Origin: Buttiauxella agrestis ATCC 33320
Lineage (GTDB): Bacteria > Pseudomonadota > Gammaproteobacteria > Enterobacterales > Enterobacteriaceae
Assembly: GCF_000735355.1 (NCBI RefSeq)
Contig: NZ_JMPI01000036.1
Span: forward strand, 1 to 64,000
Length of the DNA stretch: 64,000 bases
Direction of reading: 5' to 3'
Below are positions 32,465 through 40,880 of the stretch, piece by piece. The stretch's first letter is position 1; each line of letters opens with the position of its first letter. The translations under genes were made by a program, and so were the position numbers. Under the pieces are notes generated by a model that saw nothing but the letters and a program-made list of their open reading frames with translations, ran no database searches and was not told the origin of the DNA.

Positions 32465-33826
32465 ATGTTTAAACCAGAACTTCTATCCCCAGCCGGAACG
32501 CTGAAAAATATGCGTTACGCTTTTGCCTATGGTGCCGATGCGGTTTACGCGGGCCAACCGCGTTACAGCCTGCGCGTGCGTAATAACGAATTCAACCACG
32601 AGAATCTCCAGCTCGGCATCAACGAAGCCCATGAGCTGGGCAAAAAATTCTACGTGGTGGTGAACATTGCTCCGCACAACGCCAAGCTGAAAACCTTTAT
32701 CCGTGACCTGAAGCCGGTTATTGATATGGGGCCAGATGCGCTGATTATGTCCGATCCTGGCCTTATCATGATGGTGCGCGAAGCGTTCCCGGAAATGGAC
32801 GTTCACCTGTCTGTACAGGCGAACGCCGTGAACTGGGCGACGGTGAAGTTCTGGAAACAAATGGGGCTGACGCGCGTGATTTTGTCCCGCGAGTTGTCTC
32901 TGGAAGAGATTGCTGAAGTCCGTGAGCAAGTACCGGATATGGAACTGGAAATCTTCGTGCACGGCGCATTGTGCATGGCTTATTCTGGCCGCTGCCTGCT
33001 TTCTGGCTACATCAACAAGCGTGACCCGAACCAGGGCACCTGCACCAACGCCTGCCGTTGGGAATACAAAGTTGAAGAAGGCAAAGAAGATGATGTCGGT
33101 AATATCGTGCATCTTCATGAGCCAATTCCGGTGCAAAACATTGAACCAACTTTGGGCGCAGGCGCACCCACTGACCAGGTGTTTATGCTGGAAGAAGCCA
33201 AGCGTCCTGGCGAATACATGACGGCGTTCGAAGACGAGCACGGCACGTACATCATGAACTCCAAAGACTTGCGCGCCATTGAACACGTTGAGCGCCTGAC
33301 CAAAATGGGCGTCCACTCGCTGAAAATCGAAGGCCGCACCAAGTCTTACTATTACTGTGCGCGTACCGCTCAGGTCTATCGCCGCGCGATTGACGATGCC
33401 GCCGCAGGCAAACCGTTCGACCCTACTCTTTTAACCACGCTTGAAGGCCTGGCACACCGGGGTTACACCGAAGGTTTCTTGCGTCGCCATAATCATGATT
33501 CTTATCAGAATTACGATTACGGTCACTCCGTTTCGGAAACTCAGCAGTTTGTTGGCGAATTTACCGGTGAACGCCGTGGCGACCTGGCAGCGGTAAAAGT
33601 CAAAAACAAATTCTTGTTGGGTGACAGCCTGGAGATGATGACGCCGCAAGGTAATGTGACTTTCACGCTTGAAGTGCTGGAAAACACCAAGGCGCAACCG
33701 ATTGACGTTGCACCGGGCGACGGTCACACCGTATGGATGCCTGTGCCGGAAGATGTCTCGCTGGATTATGCGCTGCTGATGCGCAATTTAGCCGGTCAGA
33801 CCTCACGCGATCCGCATGCTAACTAG
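32465..33826 (+). CDS. trhP: tRNA U34 hydroxylase TrhP (prephenate-dependent, U32 family)
   Basis: A 453-residue member of the U32 peptidase-like family (formerly YegQ) that takes part in forming 5-hydroxyuridine at tRNA position 34 in a prephenate-dependent route. The N-terminus has LLSPAGTLKNMRYAFAYGAD. The conserved cysteine-rich block HGALCMAYSGRCLLSG followed by GTCTNACRW (about residues 165-200) is intact and is thought to hold an iron-sulfur cluster. It is the last chromosomal protein gene before the prophage, as at the P2 locus in E. coli. Confidence 0.95.
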   Translation: MFKPELLSPAGTLKNMRYAFAYGADAVYAGQPRYSLRVRNNEFNHENLQLGINEAHELGKKFYVVVNIAPHNAKLKTFIRDLKPVIDMGPDALIMSDPGLIMMVREAFPEMDVHLSVQANAVNWATVKFWKQMGLTRVILSRELSLEEIAEVREQVPDMELEIFVHGALCMAYSGRCLLSGYINKRDPNQGTCTNACRWEYKVEEGKEDDVGNIVHLHEPIPVQNIEPTLGAGAPTDQVFMLEEAKRPGEYMTAFEDEHGTYIMNSKDLRAIEHVERLTKMGVHSLKIEGRTKSYYYCARTAQVYRRAIDDAAAGKPFDPTLLTTLEGLAHRGYTEGFLRRHNHDSYQNYDYGHSVSETQQFVGEFTGERRGDLAAVKVKNKFLLGDSLEMMTPQGNVTFTLEVLENTKAQPIDVAPGDGHTVWMPVPEDVSLDYALLMRNLAGQTSRDPHAN

Positions 33827-33861
33827 TTAATTTGGGGTATTTTTTCACGCCAGGACATTTC

Positions 33862-33904
33862 TTAGAAACCGATCACATACCGCTTCGCTTGTTGCGGTTA
33901 TTAT
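33862..33904 (+). promoter_or_regulatory. CRP-dependent promoter of cyaR
   Basis: A CRP-like site, TTAGA-N6-TCACA at 33862-33877, is centred at 33869.5. That is exactly -41.5 from the predicted start at 33911, the class II activation position. A -10 hexamer TATTAT lies at 33899-33904. CyaR is known to be activated by cAMP-CRP in E. coli. Confidence 0.75.
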
Positions 33905-33910
33905 CGCCGG

Positions 33911-34032
33911 GCTGAAAAACATAACCCATAAATGCTAGCTATATCCTGATTATTCAATTTGAAGCATCATGATATATACCAAGAACCACCTCATTGGCCT
34001 GTGGAATCTCCCTTCCGCAGGCCTTCTTTTTT
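33911..34032 (+). ncRNA. cyaR: Small regulatory RNA CyaR (RyeE), extended form
   Basis: The 5' part GCTGAAAAACATAACCCATA and the segment GAACCACCTC are near-identical to E. coli CyaR. The latter is the seed that pairs with ribosome sites of ompX, luxS, nadE and others through Hfq. The 3' end is a terminator stem (GGCCTGTGG/CCGCAGGCC) followed by TTCTTTTTT. The gene lies directly after trhP as in E. coli. About 35 extra bases (33941-33977) sit between the 5' part and the seed, making the RNA about 122 nt where E. coli's is 87. The insert folds on itself: 33940-33950 pairs with 33966-33976 with one mismatch. Confidence 0.82.
34005..34032 (+). other. P2-type attachment core (att) inside the cyaR terminator
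   Basis: The stretch beginning AATCTCCCTT and ending TTCTTTTTT matches the P2 attachment core, which in E. coli is the 3' end of CyaR. The middle bases differ (CCGCAGG where E. coli has ACACGGG). Phage ogr begins about 100 bases beyond, so this is the ogr-side junction; the int-side junction lies outside the window. Recombination here restores the sRNA terminator. Whether these bases are host- or phage-derived cannot be told from one junction. Confidence 0.7.
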
Positions 34033-34100
34033 GGTAGTAAACAATTGAAATAAAAGGATTTATTTCAATCAATGTCCACGCATTGACCACATCGATAAAA

Positions 34101-34127
34101 AAGGCACCTTTTAAGGTGCCTTTTTTT
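34101..34127. terminator. Terminator after ogr
   Basis: A stem GGCACCTT/AAGGTGCC (34103-34120) with a two-base loop has T-runs on both sides. It lies immediately downstream of the ogr stop on the minus strand, so it ends the FETUD-ogr transcript and isolates it from cyaR/trhP. Confidence 0.75.
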
Positions 34128-34347
34128 ACATCCAGTGTATTTGTTGCTGACCACCGGGCATCGGGTGAGGCAGCACCGGCGTTCTCTCACCAGGCTTAAC
34201 GATGTAGTGCTTCACGGTCTCCAGCGTCACAAATGTCGCACTGCAATTCACATTCTGGCACTGGTGATAACGCTCTTTTGTTTCCGTGGAATGATAGCGG
34301 CTGGTTCGAGCGTGGGCGGCGGTCTGACACAATGGGCAATGGAACAT
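34126..34347 (-). CDS. ogr: P2 Ogr-like late-gene transcription activator
   Basis: A 73-residue zinc-binding activator (P2 Ogr is 72) that recruits host RNA polymerase to phage late promoters. The four zinc cysteines lie at residues 4, 7, 30 and 35 (C-x2-C-x22-C-x4-C). I start at MFHCPLCQ, preceded by AGGTG; an open frame continues 27 codons upstream without homology. It lies at the prophage end nearest trhP, as for the ogrK relic of E. coli K-12. Confidence 0.93.
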   Translation of the reverse strand: MFHCPLCQTAAHARTSRYHSTETKERYHQCQNVNCSATFVTLETVKHYIVKPGERTPVLPHPMPGGQQQIHWM

Positions 34348-34424
34348 TTCAACACCTCGACTAAGTTCGTTTGATGTTGATATTTTACCCATCAAATCAT
34401 TTATTAACAATGACTTATAACCAT

Positions 34425-35591
34425 TCATTTACTTCCCCCCTCCTCCTGATACTCCACATCTAAAAGCCGTACCTCAAGCTCTAAGGACGTCGTGAAGCCG
34501 CTATTACTGAGCGAGTGCATCACCTTTGTGATTGTCCATGCCCGCTCGTCTATGACGCGCTTAAAGCCTGACACTCTGACCGGTGTTTCCGGGTAAAGGT
34601 CTGCGCGACCCATGGCAAGGCTGATGGAAAACTCCGCCACCCCGCGTTGCAGTTTGTCCCATTTCGCCTGAGCCGCACGCATGGCCTGCGCTTTACTGGC
34701 GTAAATGGTGGTCAGCGCAAAGACATTATCTTCCTCACCGACCATGTACTCGCCCTCGCGCGCTTCCTTTTCCTTTGGTGCTTTCTTTGCTTTTACCTGT
34801 TTTGCCTTCGGGTGCTGGAGTGCGCGCAGGTGCTGCGGCTTGGCCTTACGTTTGAGTTTCACCTGCTGCTTTTGTTCTTTCGGCTCTTTGGTATGCAGCC
34901 ATTTCACCGTTACACCGGTATAAGCACCCCGGTCAGCAATCGCAAACTGGTGCCGGTCACCGTCACGGCGCTCGATGGTCATCTGTGGAATGGGTCTGCC
35001 GCTGGCCGTAACACCGGCACCGGCTTTGATGAACAGCAGTTTACCCGCCTTGACCGATACCTCAGCGCCGTTGCGCTCCGCCAGGCGGGTGAGGAATTTC
35101 GCGTCGGACTCCTGCGTCTGGTCGATATGCGGGATAGCTATCGCAGCAAACTGCGGGGCAATGCTGGCCGTCAGTTTGTTGCGGCTGGCAATGGTGTTCA
35201 GCACTTCACCGAGTGTGGTGTCGTGATACGACGCTTCACGACGTGAATTGAGCGTGCCGCGAAAATCCGCACTGCGCGCCCGGATGGTCAGCGTATCCGG
35301 TGCACCCCGGTGCTCGATTTCATCCACTGTAAACTGCCCTTTACCCAGCAGCGCCGAACCCTGCCAGCCGAGAAACAGTGACAGCACCGCACCGCGCACC
35401 GGCAACTCAATCAGGCCGTCGGTGTCGTCGAGTTCGATATCGAGCTGGTCAGCCTCAAAGCCCCGGTTATCCGACAGACTGAGGCTTATCAGGCGGTCGC
35501 TGATATTGCGGGTGATGTCCTGATTATTCAGGGTGAGCATAAACGCCGGTGCCATCGTTGCGCCAGCATCGAGTGTCATTCCGGTCAGCAT
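34425..35591 (-). CDS. D: Tail hub protein gpD
   Basis: A 388-residue late control protein D family member (P2 gpD 387), the baseplate hub related to VgrG/gp27 that sits on the tail tube over the spike. The middle has a lysine- and alanine-rich linker around residues 245-280. The start overlaps the gene U stop by one base. It is the last structural gene of the FETUD transcript before ogr. Confidence 0.94.
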   Translation of the reverse strand: MLTGMTLDAGATMAPAFMLTLNNQDITRNISDRLISLSLSDNRGFEADQLDIELDDTDGLIELPVRGAVLSLFLGWQGSALLGKGQFTVDEIEHRGAPDTLTIRARSADFRGTLNSRREASYHDTTLGEVLNTIASRNKLTASIAPQFAAIAIPHIDQTQESDAKFLTRLAERNGAEVSVKAGKLLFIKAGAGVTASGRPIPQMTIERRDGDRHQFAIADRGAYTGVTVKWLHTKEPKEQKQQVKLKRKAKPQHLRALQHPKAKQVKAKKAPKEKEAREGEYMVGEEDNVFALTTIYASKAQAMRAAQAKWDKLQRGVAEFSISLAMGRADLYPETPVRVSGFKRVIDERAWTITKVMHSLSNSGFTTSLELEVRLLDVEYQEEGGSK

Positions 35592-36052
35592 CAGAATAAC
35601 CCTCCGATTTTGCTCTGCACGTTTCCGACCAGGCTGTCGGCCTGTTTCTGGATGTCGCCAAACATCGCCGTCAGCGACTCATCCACACGCGTGAGGTTGA
35701 CGGTGAAATCAATTTTGCGCGCCGAGCCGTCGGCAAAAAACTCGGTGTAGGTCTCACTCACCGAATTAATCACAAACATGCCGTAAATGGTGCCACTGCC
35801 ATCGAGCAGCGGCCAGGCGCGCCCCTCATCGGCCATCAGATTGAGTGCCAGCAGTGACAACCTGCCGCCGGTGATTTCCGGCAACAGGCTTCCACTCAGG
35901 ACGATTTTTTCCTCATTCACGCCAAGAAACTGCATCGCCGGTCGCTGGCCGACGCGACTGTTTGACGGCCAGCGGTAATCCACATCGCGTTGCAGGCTCT
36001 GGTAAGGCAGTGTCTGTAACTGAAAAACAAACATGCCAAGAACAAGCATCAT
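35591..36052 (-). CDS. U: Tail protein gpU
   Basis: A 153-residue P2 gpU family protein needed for tail completion. The segment MLVLGMFVFQLQTLPYQSLQRD at the start is characteristic. It sits between T (12-base gap) and D. Slightly shorter than P2 gpU (159). Confidence 0.93.
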   Translation of the reverse strand: MMLVLGMFVFQLQTLPYQSLQRDVDYRWPSNSRVGQRPAMQFLGVNEEKIVLSGSLLPEITGGRLSLLALNLMADEGRAWPLLDGSGTIYGMFVINSVSETYTEFFADGSARKIDFTVNLTRVDESLTAMFGDIQKQADSLVGNVQSKIGGLF

Positions 36053-36064
36053 GGTTCGGTCTCC

Positions 36065-38515
36065 TTAGTCGTGCATCATGCTGCCGCGTTGTCTGGCACG
36101 CTTTTCACGCTCGTATTTTTCCAGGCTGTCACGGAGCTGGCGGTCAAGCTCGCTGCCGTTCTGCACCCCGCCACCAATGGCAATGTGATACTCGTTGCGG
36201 CTCTGGTCGGTATAACTTTTACCCGCGTTTGCCGTCACCGGCTGATAACTGCCATAACCGCCGGTCAGCACGCCACCGGACGGGGAATAGCCGCCACCGG
36301 AACCGTTAGCGTATGCATTAACCTTCTCGGCTTTCGCATCAAGCTGACTGGATTCCTGATTGATGATGCCGAGCTTGTCGAGCACCCACTCGATACCGTC
36401 ACGCAGCGCGGTAAACGGTGTCATGGCCAGCCGGAAAGCACCGGCCAGTGCCTGACCAAACGCCACGCCAGATTCTTTGCAGCTGTCGAGCGTGTCCTTG
36501 CTGGCTTTAACCGGGGCGATCAGCTCTTTAAACCACTGCCAGACCAGTTGCACCTTCTGCCCAATCGCCTCAAAGAGCGGGGCCAGTGGCGCGAACATCT
36601 CAGTCACCGGTGCAAAGGCGGCTTTCAGTCCTTCCACCACACCGGAGAAAAATGCGCCCAATGGCTCCCAGTATTTGCGGATGAGTATCACACCCGCGAC
36701 AACCGCCGCCCCGACCGCAACTATCGGCCAGGTGAGCGCCCCGAGTACCGTGATGATGGCACTGCCTGCCACGGTAAATGCCGTCCAGAGCAGACCGACG
36801 GCGGCAATAATGCCATTGATGCCCGCAATCACCGGCCAGGCGACCAGACCAATTGCGCCGACCATGCCAATGACTGCCAGTGCAACACCGCCAACCTTGA
36901 GCAGTGTCTGCGCCAGCCCTTTGTTCTGCACAATCCAGTGGTCGAGTTTCAGCACATATTTGGTGGCGGTCTGTGTCAGTTTGCGCAGGGAGGATTCCTG
37001 CTGGTCAAACAGGTCGGTGCCGACCGCTTCATACGCCGACTGAAACTCTTTAAAGTCGCCGCCGAGGTTGTCCTGCATCACCTTGACCAGTTCGGCGGTT
37101 TTGCCGTCCGAGGCTTTAAAGGTGGCGGTGAGTTTGTCGAGTTTGCCGGTCATGGCATCGGTCATCAGTACGGCGGCTGCGGAGCTGGCTTCCTCACCAA
37201 AGATGACCTTCATGTACTCCGCACGCTGCGCCGTACCGAGCTTGTTTTTCTCAAAGCTGCCCTGCATTTCTTTGAGGATGGTAAACAGCGGGCGCATGTT
37301 GCCCTGGCGGTCAGACGTGCTGACTTTTAGCTCACTGAGTGCGGTTTTTGCCTGACCGACCGGAGCCTGCAACCGGCTGATAACCGCACGACTGCCAGTG
37401 CCTGCCATTGAGCCGGTGATTTTGGCGTCATGTAGCGCACCGGCCATCGCGGCGGTTTCTTCAATGCTGATACCGGCATTTTTCGCAACCGGTGCGACAT
37501 AGGTGAGCGCATCACTCAGCCCGTTAAAGTCGGCGGCGGTTTTGTTCATCGTGCTCGAGAGTACATCGCCGATGTGCGCGACTTTGTCGTTGGAAAGCTG
37601 AAAGGCCGAGCGCATCCCCATCAGCAGCGCGGCGTTTTCTTCCATGGTGCGCTGGTTGGCGAGTGCCATATTCAGCGTGACCGGCGTTGCCGCCTGGATA
37701 GCGGCACTGTCCCCGCCGGATTTGGCGATAATAATCTGCGCCCCGGCGGCGTCATCGGCTGAGGCGGCGGTGTTATCCCCGAGCTGGCGTGCCTGTTTGC
37801 GCAGGGCTTCCATTTCCGGTGAGGTTTTTTCCACCCCGAGCACGGCCTGTAACTCAGAGTTTTTCTGCGCAAAGTCATAGCCGGGTTTGAGGATACCGAC
37901 ACCTGCCGCCACACCGGCGGTTGCCATACCGACACCGGCGGCACCCACGGCACCGGCTGTCCCGGCCAGCTCTTTACCGGCCTGATAACGATTTTTTACC
38001 GCGTTGAGTCTGGCCTGTTTCGCGCTGACCTGCTCGAGTGCCAGCTTCTGCCGGTTAAGCTGACTGGTGGTTTCGCTGATGCGACCTTTCAGGCTCTGCT
38101 CGTCGCGGGTGAGATTACGGGTATTAATTCCCGCCTGCCCGAGTTCGCGCTGCTGACGCTTCACCGATTCGGTGAGGCTGTTATATTTGGCCTGCAATCC
38201 TTCGGCGGCTGCCTTTGCCGCTGCCAGGGCTTTCGCCTGCTCGCGGGTCGGGCGTTCGGTGTTCTGAAACTGTCTGGCAAGTGCTTCGGCTTCGGTCTTC
38301 GCTTTATTCAGTGACTGACCGGTGACGGCAAGCTGCGCGCTGGTTTTACGAAAACCCTCAATGCGCGATGCCTGGCCGTTTAACTCTTTAAGGGATTTTT
38401 GCGTATTGCGGATATCACCCGACAGCGTCTTGCTTGCCGTCTGAATGTGTTTAAACGGGCGCGTCGCCTGGTCAACGGCTTTTAACAGCACTTCGATTCT
38501 GACGTTATTACTCAT
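36065..38515 (-). CDS. T: Tail tape measure protein gpT
   Basis: An 816-residue tape measure protein (P2 gpT 815), which sets tail length and is ejected ahead of the DNA. The N-terminal 170 residues are a long coiled coil rich in K, Q and A. The TP901-type conserved region follows (about 210-430). A hydrophobic stretch with several membrane-like segments lies at about 535-625. Its ATG overlaps the end of the frameshifted E+E' product. Confidence 0.95.
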   Translation of the reverse strand: MSNNVRIEVLLKAVDQATRPFKHIQTASKTLSGDIRNTQKSLKELNGQASRIEGFRKTSAQLAVTGQSLNKAKTEAEALARQFQNTERPTREQAKALAAAKAAAEGLQAKYNSLTESVKRQQRELGQAGINTRNLTRDEQSLKGRISETTSQLNRQKLALEQVSAKQARLNAVKNRYQAGKELAGTAGAVGAAGVGMATAGVAAGVGILKPGYDFAQKNSELQAVLGVEKTSPEMEALRKQARQLGDNTAASADDAAGAQIIIAKSGGDSAAIQAATPVTLNMALANQRTMEENAALLMGMRSAFQLSNDKVAHIGDVLSSTMNKTAADFNGLSDALTYVAPVAKNAGISIEETAAMAGALHDAKITGSMAGTGSRAVISRLQAPVGQAKTALSELKVSTSDRQGNMRPLFTILKEMQGSFEKNKLGTAQRAEYMKVIFGEEASSAAAVLMTDAMTGKLDKLTATFKASDGKTAELVKVMQDNLGGDFKEFQSAYEAVGTDLFDQQESSLRKLTQTATKYVLKLDHWIVQNKGLAQTLLKVGGVALAVIGMVGAIGLVAWPVIAGINGIIAAVGLLWTAFTVAGSAIITVLGALTWPIVAVGAAVVAGVILIRKYWEPLGAFFSGVVEGLKAAFAPVTEMFAPLAPLFEAIGQKVQLVWQWFKELIAPVKASKDTLDSCKESGVAFGQALAGAFRLAMTPFTALRDGIEWVLDKLGIINQESSQLDAKAEKVNAYANGSGGGYSPSGGVLTGGYGSYQPVTANAGKSYTDQSRNEYHIAIGGGVQNGSELDRQLRDSLEKYEREKRARQRGSMMHD

Positions 38516-38965
38516 GAGAATTTCCGCTCCGTTTCAGCGCCATCGCGCGCCAGGTGATGAGGTCGCTCAGGCTCAGGGCGTAGAGTTCTGACGGCGGCCA
38601 GTGAAAAATCACCGCGATATCCGCCATCAGGTCGTCGACCGATAAACCCGGCGGGAAACTTAATCCGCCGAAGCCGGAGCCAAAAAACCAATCACCTTTG
38701 CGGCGAGCGTCATCATATCCGGCAGTTCCAGACGAATAATTTCGGCCTCGGTCAGCGCCGGATACGTCATGCGCGGCAGCACCTTAATCAGGGCGTTCAC
38801 GTCAGAGCTGGCGACATCGGCGAGGCTCACCCCGCGTAGGGTGCCTGCATTGGGTTTGGTGAACGTCAGAGTTTTAATGACTTCTTCCCCGCGCTTAACC
38901 GGTGTTTCCAGGGTGATGAGGTTCGGGTTTTCTGCGGTTTTCTTGTCGGCTTTTACTTTGCTCAT
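38508..38965 (-). CDS. E': Tail assembly chaperone gpE+E' (-1 frameshift product)
   Basis: Near the end of E the minus strand has the slippery heptamer T TTT TTG at 38687-38681, in the correct reading phase. Slipping back one base opens a second frame that reads through GGLSFPPGLSVDDLMADIAV and then DLITWR, ending at 38508 just inside the start of T. This matches the P2 E' extension. As in lambda gpG-gpT, the longer product is a low-abundance chaperone for tail assembly around the tape measure. Confidence 0.88.
38660..38965 (-). CDS. E: Tail assembly chaperone gpE
   Basis: A 101-residue gpE/Mu-gp41-type tail assembly chaperone, the unshifted product of the E/E' pair. It has the conserved LRGVSLADVASSDV segment and ends GFLAPASAD after the slippery site. 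It lies between FII and T. Confidence 0.93.
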   Translation of the reverse strand: MSKVKADKKTAENPNLITLETPVKRGEEVIKTLTFTKPNAGTLRGVSLADVASSDVNALIKVLPRMTYPALTEAEIIRLELPDMMTLAAKVIGFLAPASAD

Positions 38966-39026
38966 GATATTTATTCCGTGGTTTTATTCAGGGTTAACCG
39001 GCCAGCAAACCTGACCGGCAAGTCCA

Positions 39027-39548
39027 TTAAGACAGGCCGATATTGCGGCGGCGCTGCTCAAGACGGTCGACGCCGTTGACCTTCTCAATCATGTTGATGG
39101 TGTCGATTTCAATCAGCTCTTTGCCGTTCATCGTCAGCTTGTAGTAGGTGCACACCGTGGTGATTTTGGTCTCGGTGTCCTCACCCTGCTTGCTGTCGCC
39201 GCCGTCAAATTCCTTGTGACGGCCACGCACTACCACCTCGACAGCGGTTTCTTCTTCGGTGTCATCGCGCTGATAAGAGCCTGCAAAACGCAGCGGTACA
39301 GCAGAGGCACCCGGCAGCGCGTACTGCGCCCAGAGTTCCTCATCCGGGAAGCCGCCAAGCGTCCATTCAAATGTCAGCGCGTCATCATCGAGACCAAAAT
39401 CCACATGCGCGGCACCGTTCATCCCGGCACCGCGCCAGGCTTCCAGCTTGCGGGTGAGTTTGGGCAGCGTGACAGAGGACGCCACCCCCATGTAACTGAG
39501 GCCGTCGTTAAACAGGTTCAGCGATTTAAGTTTGCGGGGCATTGCCAT
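39027..39548 (-). CDS. FII: Major tail tube protein gpFII
   Basis: A 173-residue tail tube protein (P2 FII 172) that stacks as hexamers inside the contractile sheath. It begins MAMPRKLKSLNLFNDGLSYMG, characteristic of the family. It is 12 bases downstream of FI. Confidence 0.95.
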   Translation of the reverse strand: MAMPRKLKSLNLFNDGLSYMGVASSVTLPKLTRKLEAWRGAGMNGAAHVDFGLDDDALTFEWTLGGFPDEELWAQYALPGASAVPLRFAGSYQRDDTEEETAVEVVVRGRHKEFDGGDSKQGEDTETKITTVCTYYKLTMNGKELIEIDTINMIEKVNGVDRLEQRRRNIGLS

Positions 39549-39560
39549 GTTTCTGGCTCC

Positions 39561-40748
39561 TTATCCGTTAACCGACGCAATCAGGTTCACCAGGTATTTA
39601 TCGGTGATGCGCTGACGCAGGGTGAGGTTTTCAAGTGGCGGCACCGGCGTGTAGTCGTAATCGAGATACAGCTTCCCGGCTTTCAGCGACTCTTTATCGT
39701 TGGCCGTTTCATCAAACCAGCAGTCCGCATCCACGATATAACCGGCGGTTTTCAGCTCGCGGAATTTGGCCTTGATGCCGTCAACGATGTCGCGAATAAG
39801 CACCGGGGTGATCGGTTTATCCACCGCCCACATATGCCCTTCGGCCATGGTGTCAGCGATGACCTGTGCGGTGCGGGTGTAGTTTTCAAACAGGAATAAC
39901 GGGTCATCAGAACAGGTGCGGTTACCCCAGAAGCGGAAGCCATCCTTGCGGATAAGTGTCGTGACACCCGCCTCATTAAGCAGGTCGGCATCGGTGCCGG
40001 GTGCCTGCAAATCCCAGAATACGGAGGCGCTGATGCCGGTGACACCCTGCACGCCGACATTGGACAAAGTTTTATGCCAGCCGACGGTCTGGTCGATAAA
40101 GGCACGCAGGCCGAGTGCACGTGCCGTGGCATACGCCGGAGCACTGGCATTTTTCACCGTATCCCAGGCGACAAAGTCCGGCCAGATCACCATCAGCTCG
40201 CGCTGGCTGAAATTGTCGCGGTACTTGATGGCATCGCTCAGGGTTTTGCAGTTCCACGCACTGACATAACCAAAGGCACGCAGGCTGATGCAGACCGACG
40301 CCAGCGCGACTGCCACCTCCTGCGAATCCAGCCCCGGCACGCCGAGAATGCGCGGTTTCACACCCGTCACCGCTTCGGCAGTGAGCAGCGCTTTAATACC
40401 GGTGTATTTGCCGGTCGCATCGGTGCCGCCGATGATGTTGGATACCGTCAGCGCGTGCGCCACTTCTTCATCGTCGTCGACACCTTCGGCCACGCGCACG
40501 ACAACGGTGACGGGTTTGCACTGGTCGGCAATGGCCTGCAAGGAGGCGGCCAGGGTGCCACTTTTTCCGGCCTTGCCGATGGCGGCCTGCACGTTGGTAA
40601 TTAAAACGGGTTCATTCAGGGGAAAGGTCGCCGCATCGGCATCGCTGGCGGTACACACCATGCCGATAATTGCGGTGGAGACCGTGGAAATAACACGCGT
40701 GCCGTCGTTGATTTCAACAACCTGCACGCCGTGGTGATAGTCACTCAT
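39561..40748 (-). CDS. FI: Tail sheath protein gpFI
   Basis: A 395-residue contractile sheath protein (P2 FI 396). Characteristic segments are YHHGVQVVEINDGTR at the start, WNCKTLSDAIKYRD in the middle and RFWGNRTCSDDP near residue 285. It is the first gene of the FI-FII-E-T-U-D-ogr late transcript and has an Ogr-like box about 80 bases upstream. Confidence 0.96.
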   Translation of the reverse strand: MSDYHHGVQVVEINDGTRVISTVSTAIIGMVCTASDADAATFPLNEPVLITNVQAAIGKAGKSGTLAASLQAIADQCKPVTVVVRVAEGVDDDEEVAHALTVSNIIGGTDATGKYTGIKALLTAEAVTGVKPRILGVPGLDSQEVAVALASVCISLRAFGYVSAWNCKTLSDAIKYRDNFSQRELMVIWPDFVAWDTVKNASAPAYATARALGLRAFIDQTVGWHKTLSNVGVQGVTGISASVFWDLQAPGTDADLLNEAGVTTLIRKDGFRFWGNRTCSDDPLFLFENYTRTAQVIADTMAEGHMWAVDKPITPVLIRDIVDGIKAKFRELKTAGYIVDADCWFDETANDKESLKAGKLYLDYDYTPVPPLENLTLRQRITDKYLVNLIASVNG

Positions 40749-40819
40749 CCGGTTAACTCCGTGGGTTATGGGTGAGTGTATTTTCGGGGGTACGGGGAAA
40801 GCGGGCTATTGATGCGAGA

Positions 40820-40837
40820 TGGATGAGGAGTGACACA
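40820..40837 (-). promoter_or_regulatory. Candidate Ogr activator box upstream of FI
   Basis: On the minus strand TGT-N12-CCA resembles the P2 late-promoter element TGT-N12-ACA that binds Ogr near -55. Its outer part shares GTTGTGTCA with the box between O and P. A -10-like TACACT lies at 40780-40775. Confidence 0.45.
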
Positions 40838-40854
40838 ACCACGGACAAAGAAAA

Positions 40855-40873
40855 GGCGGGCAATTTGCCCGCC
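40855..40873 (-). terminator. Terminator after the tail fibre assembly gene
   Basis: A GC-rich perfect stem GGCGGGCAA/TTGCCCGCC followed on the minus strand by TTTTC, 8 bases after the end of the G-like gene. It ends the V-to-G late transcript. Confidence 0.75.
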
Positions 40874-40880
40874 TGCATGA

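Noticed and set aside
34348-34428. N-terminal extension of Ogr to 100 residues
   Set aside because: The extra 27 codons have no match to Ogr, while the shorter start has a good ribosome site and the family length.
36071-37330. 419-codon plus-strand frame antisense to the tape measure gene
   Set aside because: Composition is of a shadow frame (His/Arg/Gly rich), no start site; gpT on the other strand is full length.
40749-40880. Possible cargo at the Z/fun position between FI and the fibre assembly gene
   Set aside because: Only 132 bases, fully accounted for by a terminator and a late promoter; no gene.
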